A DNA stretch of 64,000 nucleotides. Origin: Phymatolithon calcareum. Lineage: Eukaryota; Rhodophyta; Florideophyceae; Hapalidiales. Of the stretch, positions 63,301-64,000 are shown piece after piece; the stretch's first letter is position 1, and the number at the start of each line of letters is the position of its first letter. A program made the position numbers and the translations under genes. The stretch is from positions 868,001 to 932,000 of the forward strand of contig OZ345357.1 of assembly GCA_977006965.1 (NCBI GenBank), written 5' to 3'. Under the pieces are notes generated by a model. The model had not been told where the DNA came from and ran no database searches. It saw nothing but the letters and a program-made list of their open reading frames with translations.

Positions 63301-63649
63301 AGACTTTACAGTCGAGATTGACCATCTTACAAACAACTCCACAGCAGTTGTGCACATCTGTCGCATTAAGCCCTACGCCGACGCTACGGTCGGGACGCCA
63401 ACACAAATGCAGGAAATCGCAGAGTTTACAGATCGGATCTGGAATTCTGTGGACAAAATCAAGGACCTCCGCGAAGCAGCAGGTCACTTCGAAGTCCTCG
63501 TCTCTTGGAAGGGCCTTACTTCTTCAGGCGATTCCTGGGAGCCGCTTACCGTTATGTTTGAGGACGTCCCCTCCAAAGTCCGCACGTTCTTCAACCGACA
63601 CCGTCAAACAAAAGTGATGCGTCGCGCACGGAGCTCCATCGGCCTCTAG
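60377..63649 (+). CDS. Gypsy pol: RT, RNase H, integrase, chromodomain
   Basis: Open for 1090 codons from 60377. It is in frame with gag-protease and also open from the TAA at 60326 (GSLNEDPSRTKIGKLG), so it has no clear start of its own and may need readthrough. The RT has FTVDLRPVNAQTKK and the palm box IWLDDMLCYS (D271, D272; the usual YVDD is WLDD). RNase H has LFTDSSSTHWAG, PEQESYAIV and FTDHNNIL. The integrase has the HHCC zinc region (HCGLGGHQGL ... SCLVCS) and D721, D779, E815 (DD35E). The C-terminal chromodomain is FEVLVSWKGL then SGDSWEPLTVMFED (about residues 1030-1070), thought to steer integration to marked chromatin. Confidence 0.92.
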   Translation: MKLLTGFAEPTPDMTHALRYSDDTPRLCKIVANGDFPLMEGDDIDYKDVGIGGQDENELKHAIDDAIQRAEKHLPNRLKELFRNMVLEYKDVFRIRLGADPPVDAPPMEIKFESEERPVKVRQRTYSPEQLKFMKKKCDELLDVGYIYRNPSSKWACAPLIVPKDGSEGYHFTVDLRPVNAQTKKHVWPMPHADPMLAKLAGASIFFQLDFIHGYWQFPLSKSGQEFQYIHTPFGVFTPNRVLHGATNSVSYFQSSMESFFSHLDFLIWLDDMLCYSTDAEKLITTLKAVLEICQTKGLKLNPRKCNLIATSVQFCGRIIDVKGIKFHPRQYEALTSMEPPRTVGSLMELVHGANWMRTAIPKFSELIEPLHSLLESQYSLHNTRKKSKIRNRPLSAWGDEHQAAFSSLIQAITHQVTLAAPDPGKCLCLFTDSSSTHWAGVLTQVDPVEIAASTLLPHQWKHSPVAFVSGSFRGPSSRWTTPEQESYAIVASITRLSHILAACGEFSLFTDHNNILYMLSPTRFNANVARHIVHKTQRWALRLAEFNFTVEHIAGELNTWADILTRWAVPGNSECPARRLSVLRVPLITENLPDLPSLDVVAKSQLASPPTPDSGFTHTPDHNCGIWKNKNGKIYIPDDDEELQLRICVAAHCGLGGHQGLTATTNIIKVKLHWSTVDADVKAFVQSCLVCSLSSSGSKVPRHLGQQIHARRPSELLHFDFLYVGESRTGHEYILILKDDFSGYVFLRPCKKADAETTASVLAEYFSTFVPVLQWFSDQGPHFCNKVMQNLASSLGVKHRFSTVYAPWSNGTVESICKEVLRVMHAFNAETRTPEAEWPKSVQAIQSIINNSPSRLLGGRAPINVHTGMPPSNPLTVALTQCNVRNMQSQDHERLEQKLGIDNLHHSLDKMHKEVDQTLSETRKKAVERHNDKTHLFQYKPTVGDYVVVARTHRPRAKMSTNWVGPRRISRILSDFTVEIDHLTNNSTAVVHICRIKPYADATVGTPTQMQEIAEFTDRIWNSVDKIKDLREAAGHFEVLVSWKGLTSSGDSWEPLTVMFEDVPSKVRTFFNRHRQTKVMRRARSSIGL

Positions 63650-63665
63650 GCCAACCGTGGGGGAC

Positions 63666-63967
63666 TGTTATGTTTCTCTACCTTACGGTCGCCCTCTCGA
63701 CCGATGCCGCAGTGCGGAAGTCAGGCATTGACCGCTAGCACACTGATGTAATGTGCATCATCGTATTGCGTCCTATTGGCTAATATTCCTCGCTTGTTTA
63801 TGGTTACCAATATGATCCCATTTTCTTGCTCGACTAGTTTTTATAATACCATGATTTTGTTAGTATATATACCAAGGCGGTATAGCCGAAATTAAATTCG
63901 CCACGGAAGTCACCGGGCATACACCATCAACCAAACCTCGCCATCGCTCGACTCTGACTGCACAACA
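63666..63967 (+). repeat. Gypsy 3' LTR
   Basis: 302 bp; as the 5' LTR but missing 15 bp (CTACTCGGTCGGCAA region); followed by AGTGG. Confidence 0.95.
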
Positions 63968-64000
63968 AGTGGTAGTATCCTTAATGAGAAGTATTCGCGG

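Larger units (their letters stand above)
58602..63967 (+). mobile_element. Full-length Ty3/gypsy retrotransposon with chromodomain
   Basis: 5366 bp, plus strand. LTRs are 58602-58918 (317 bp) and 63666-63967 (302 bp), TGTTATG...CACAACA. The right copy lacks 15 bp near 63730 and differs at about five other bases. Target duplication AGTGG is perfect (58597-58601 and 63968-63972). A G-rich tract (GTGGGGGAC) precedes the 3' LTR. Gag-protease (with one TGA) and pol are in one reading frame, separated by a TAA. Pol ends in a chromodomain, as in chromoviruses. Slightly older than the copia element by LTR divergence. Confidence 0.95.

Noticed and set aside
1-64000. CRISPR arrays, bacterial operons, rRNA or tRNA genes
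   Set aside because: None seen. The direct repeats present are LTRs, Helitron ends and minisatellites; host genes are eukaryotic in type.

Overview
The window is eukaryotic nuclear DNA. Host genes look intronless, proteins for plastid RNA metabolism are present (an RNase II/R-type exoribonuclease and a pentatricopeptide-repeat protein, both with basic presequence-like N-termini), and compact host genes sit as islands in transposon-rich DNA. This best fits a red alga, probably a florideophyte of the Chondrus type. The assignment is an inference from gene content and style; no rRNA or marker gene is present to prove it.

Layout. 0-3.2 kb: broken Ty1/copia reverse-transcriptase pieces, two of them inverted relative to each other, and a likely solo LTR. 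3.6-7.0 kb: a complete pogo/Tc1-type DNA transposon flanked by TA, its transposase broken by one TGA. 9.1-16.1 kb: a young, full-length Ty1/copia retrotransposon on the minus strand (334-bp LTRs with one difference, duplicated GATAT target), with gag, a -1 slippery site and pol. Between pol and the 3' LTR lies an antisense gene whose protein starts with a near copy of the histone H3 tail. 16.4-17.4 kb: an internally deleted MULE with perfect 65-bp inverted ends. 18-20 kb: a coding-repeat pseudogene, a short palindrome and a small hAT-like element. 20.8-28.8 kb: the host gene island, all on the minus strand (cytochrome P450, plastid-type RNase II/R, PPR protein). 31-33.4 kb: a doubtful membrane-protein ORF and a small secreted six-cysteine protein. 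35.8-37.8 kb: a non-autonomous LTR element carrying sixteen 40-bp repeats. 39.3-42.6 kb: a second copy of the coding repeat, split cleanly by a hAT transposon with a perfect 8-bp target duplication. 43.0-51.7 kb: two Helitrons head to tail (a non-autonomous one with a purine-rich array, then a decayed RepHel one), followed at once by a third Helitron-like 5' end. 52-58 kb: fossils, including a hAT C-terminus, a cyclophilin pseudogene, a short membrane ORF and a copia RNase H. 58.6-64.0 kb: a full-length Ty3/gypsy chromovirus-like element with AGTGG duplication, an intact 1090-residue pol and a C-terminal chromodomain.

How it fits together. Nearly every transposon class is present, and most carry only one or a few lesions, so mobile-element activity has been recent. 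The most unusual item is the copia element's antisense gene: an H3-tail mimic keeping the K4 and K9 equivalents, joined to an unknown body with a weak cysteine-peptidase-like C-terminus. A gypsy element with a chromodomain, a fold that commonly reads H3 tails, lies in the same window. A chromatin-decoy or targeting role for the mimic is a hypothesis.
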